Shown: in pieces, positions 61,786 to 64,000 of the stretch | Layout: every line of letters starts with the position of its first letter | Position numbering within the stretch: position 1 is the first letter of the stretch | NCBI RefSeq assembly: GCF_018323885.1 | Contig: NZ_AP024585.1 | Span: forward strand, 310,001-374,000 | DNA from: Citrobacter amalonaticus | GTDB lineage: Bacteria > Pseudomonadota > Gammaproteobacteria > Enterobacterales > Enterobacteriaceae | Direction of reading: 5' to 3' | Length of the DNA: 64,000 bases | Translations under genes and position numbers: made by a program | The notes under the pieces: model-generated | What the model was told of the DNA's origin: nothing | The model's input: the letters and a program-made list of their open reading frames with translations, nothing else | Database searches by the model: none

Positions 61786-61819
61786 TTTATTTCCTTAATT
61801 CTTAACAAGAAATGTGCTG

Positions 61820-63124
61820 TTAAATCGGGAAGACGCCGGTGAGGGCCGCAGCAAAGGTCATAATGACGCTAGCTGCCCACAGGACCGGGATGGAGAATTT
61901 TTGGTGATCCGCGAGGTCGACACCGGCAAGACTGACCAACAGGAAGGTCGCGGGAGTCAGTGGACTGACCGGGAAGCCGGTGGTCATCTGACCGAGCACC
62001 GATGCCTGAGCAACCTGAATGGCAGGGATACCCATAATGTCCACGGTATGCGCGACGACAGGCATAATGCCGAAGTAGTAAGAGTCTGGATCGAAAATCA
62101 ACGACAACGGCATCGAGATCAAACCGACGATGAACGGAATATGGGATGCCAGTGCCGCAGGCATAAACTCTACCGCCGCATGAGACATGGCTTTCAGCAT
62201 GCCAGCACCACCCATGATCCCGGTAAATGCCCCCGCCGCGAACAGGATACTGGCCATCATCAGCGCCGCTTTTGCGTGGGCATTGATCCGTTCTTTCTGC
62301 ATTTCAACATTCGGATAGTTGATCATCAACGCCAGTGTCAGGGCGATCATGAAGGCAACGGTGGGGGAGATGCGGGTGAACACCATTGTGCCGATCACGG
62401 CAATAACCAGCGCGATATTTACCCAGAAAAGATGTGGACGACGCAGGACTTTTTCCTGCTCGGTCAGTTCCTTATGATGCGAAAAATCACCTGCGGCCGC
62501 AGCAAAGTGGGCGGCGCCAAGGCGTTTCTCTTCGCGTTTACCCCAGTACCAACCCATGATGACCATAAAGGTCAGGCCCGCGAGCTGTGCTGGAATTAAC
62601 GGAATAAAGAGGTCATGGGTGGTGACGTTCAATGCGGCCGAGGCGCGAATCATCGGCCCGGTCCAGGGTAAAAAGTTGACCCCGGCGCTGAGCGCAACAA
62701 TACCAAGTAAGATCCGTTTGTCCATACCGAGGCGATTGAACAGCGGCAGCATGGTGGGGACAGTGATTAAGAAGGTCACCGCGCCATTACCGTCAAGGTG
62801 GGCGATGAGTGCCAGAAGGCCCGTACCAATGATGATTTTAACCGGGTTGGTCCCTACGAATCGCAATATACCGCGTACGATAGGGTCAAACATCCCGGCA
62901 TCCGTCACAACGCCAAAAAAAGCGATCGCAAAGACGAACATCGCCGCCATCGGGGCCAGTTTTGTGATGCCTTCGACCACATATTTTGCGGTATCTGTTC
63001 CGCAACCTGCAGCCAGCGCGCCAATCACCGGAATAACGATCAGGGCAACCAGAGGCGACATCCTTTTGGACATGATAAAAAATAATAAGGTGGCTATAGT
63101 AAGCACACCTATTAGCGCCAGCAT
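61820..63124 (-). CDS. CitMHS-family organic acid transporter
   Basis: The 434-residue permease has about 12 hydrophobic segments and the family blocks MFDPIVRGILRFVG (about 78-91) and HLDGNGAVTFLITVPTMLPLF (about 109-129). The family carries metal-citrate complexes and, in some members, other di- or tricarboxylates. It is the first gene of the operon, with an AAGGAG ribosome site and a good promoter upstream. The substrate may not be citrate. Confidence 0.87.
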   Translation of the reverse strand: MLALIGVLTIATLLFFIMSKRMSPLVALIVIPVIGALAAGCGTDTAKYVVEGITKLAPMAAMFVFAIAFFGVVTDAGMFDPIVRGILRFVGTNPVKIIIGTGLLALIAHLDGNGAVTFLITVPTMLPLFNRLGMDKRILLGIVALSAGVNFLPWTGPMIRASAALNVTTHDLFIPLIPAQLAGLTFMVIMGWYWGKREEKRLGAAHFAAAAGDFSHHKELTEQEKVLRRPHLFWVNIALVIAVIGTMVFTRISPTVAFMIALTLALMINYPNVEMQKERINAHAKAALMMASILFAAGAFTGIMGGAGMLKAMSHAAVEFMPAALASHIPFIVGLISMPLSLIFDPDSYYFGIMPVVAHTVDIMGIPAIQVAQASVLGQMTTGFPVSPLTPATFLLVSLAGVDLADHQKFSIPVLWAASVIMTFAAALTGVFPI

Positions 63125-63540
63125 GAGTTTCTCCTTAATATTTTTATAAACTTATATGCTTCGAATGTATAAAAGTAAATGCAATGTTAATTGTGTGTAG
63201 AGGGATATATGTTTTATCAGTGCATTAGTTTTTATCACAGTGCGCCGGATGGTACTAATTTGTAAATCCAATGAAGTCATTTGTTGTAAGGGTTAATGCG
63301 ACTATTTGAGATAAAAATAATGCTATAGCTAATTTGCTTAAATATAGAAATCACTTTGTAAACATAGGGTTGTTATGTATGTTGAGTGTATTTTTCTTAA
63401 TAATCTTTAGTGGCGATAGGGCAGTACGTAGAAATTAAATTGCGGTTAATGTGGGGTGGGTCATAAAAAGAAATTAACTGCCTTTTATTCATTTTAAAAA
63501 TCGATAAGATAATTAATGATTTCGATGGCAGGAGCAGGAA
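63125..63540. promoter_or_regulatory. AT-rich divergent control region between the operon and LysR
   Basis: This 416-base gap has no gene. On the minus strand a -35 TTTACT (63179-63174) and a -10 TATAAG (63156-63151) are 17 bases apart, a good promoter for the transporter operon. The spacer holds an imperfect dyad around TTCGAA (63154-63170), with a T-N11-A pattern usual for LysR-type sites. The rest up to LysR is strongly AT-rich and may also bind H-NS (inference). Confidence 0.5.
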
Positions 63541-64000
63541 ATGAATCTTTCGATTAAACAACTCAGGGCATTTTTAATATTAAGCGAGGCTGATAGTTTT
63601 ACTCAGGCGGCCCGGCGGTTTAACCTTTCTCAGCCCGCGTTTAGTACCCTGATTGCATCACTGGAAGAGGAGATTGGCTACCGGCTATTCGACAGAGATA
63701 CGCGGCGCGTGTTGCTGAATGCGGATGGCATTCATTTTCTCGATCTGGCGCGCAAGATTGTGCAGAGCCATGATGATGCCGTGGGCGAAATCAAAGACCG
63801 GGTAGCGGGTAGTAATAACGATATTACTCTTGCGGTGTTGCCTTCGCTGGCAGTGGAATGGCTACCTGAAATACTGGTGAAATACAGTAAGAGGGTGCCG
63901 CAAAGTAATGTGAAACTGATCGACACCCAGTGGGATCGCTGTCTGAAGGCATTACTTGATGGTCAGGCGGACATGGCATTAACCGCCGGGCAACCCTCGT
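63541..64000 (+). CDS. LysR-family regulator, partial (3' end beyond right edge)
   Basis: The first 153 residues are present. MNLSIKQLRAFLILSEADSF opens the LysR winged helix, with the recognition region TQAARRFNLSQPAFSTLIASLEEEIGYRLFDR at about 21-52 and the linker helix after it. The effector domain begins near 90 and is cut by the window edge. The ATG at 63541 follows GCAGGAGCAGGAA. Divergent from the transporter operon, so its likely regulator; the inducer is probably its substrate or an intermediate. Confidence 0.88.
   Translation, partial: MNLSIKQLRAFLILSEADSFTQAARRFNLSQPAFSTLIASLEEEIGYRLFDRDTRRVLLNADGIHFLDLARKIVQSHDDAVGEIKDRVAGSNNDITLAVLPSLAVEWLPEILVKYSKRVPQSNVKLIDTQWDRCLKALLDGQADMALTAGQPS

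Overview
The window is ordinary enteric chromosome. From yhhT to glpR the gene order and the protein sequences match the Escherichia coli K-12 region around minutes 76-78 (yhhT-yhhS-dcrB-yhhQ-tusA-zntA-yhhNML-rsmD-ftsYEX-rpoH-liv-ugp-ggt-yhhYXW-gntRKU-yhgN-asd-glgBXCAP-glpD-glpEGR). Protein divergence from E. coli is moderate, and three blocks are absent from the K-12 arrangement. This suggests a Citrobacter or close relative; the genus is my inference and not something the bases prove. No prophage, insertion sequence, tRNA, rRNA or CRISPR array was seen.

Layout. 1-1457: the end of a leftward accessory locus (SAM methyltransferase, small lipoprotein) that runs off the left edge, possibly an aryl-polyene type cluster. 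1815-10437: transporters, the zinc exporter ZntA with its ZntR operator, TusA and RsmD. 10597-14914: the ftsYEX operon and the heat-shock sigma factor gene rpoH with its sigma-E promoter. 15045-16310: an extra GABA-type aminotransferase. 16519-23438: branched-chain amino acid ABC transport (livJ, then livKHMGF) with panM between. 23706-28673: the Pho-controlled ugpBAECQ glycerol-3-phosphate system. 28657-33794: yhhA, ggt, yhhY, the iron-stress small RNA ryhB, yhhX and yhhW. 33885-38819: gluconate uptake and phosphorylation, yhgN and asd. 39087-48456: the complete glycogen operon.

Accessory catabolic blocks. 48585-53392 carries an IclR-type regulator facing a leftward transporter-dehydratase-aldolase operon that resembles the yagEF/yjhHG sugar-acid systems. 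57566-64000 carries a leftward operon (CitMHS transporter, AtuA-like protein, DUF4387-type small protein, two CoA-transferase subunits, thiolase) divergent from a LysR regulator that is cut by the right edge. This looks like an organic-acid degradation pathway ending in acetyl-CoA; its substrate is unknown.

The most striking local signal is between these blocks: glpD has an in-frame TAG at codon 128 and the neighbouring glpR has an in-frame TAA at codon 77, while glpE and glpG between them are intact. Aerobic glycerol-3-phosphate oxidation and repression of the glp regulon therefore both appear broken, although Ugp import is intact. Other non-coding signals include a perfect ZntR palindrome, four 11-bp phased PhoB half-sites before ugpB, GntR and CRP sites before gntK, several REP elements, and a three-copy small palindromic repeat.
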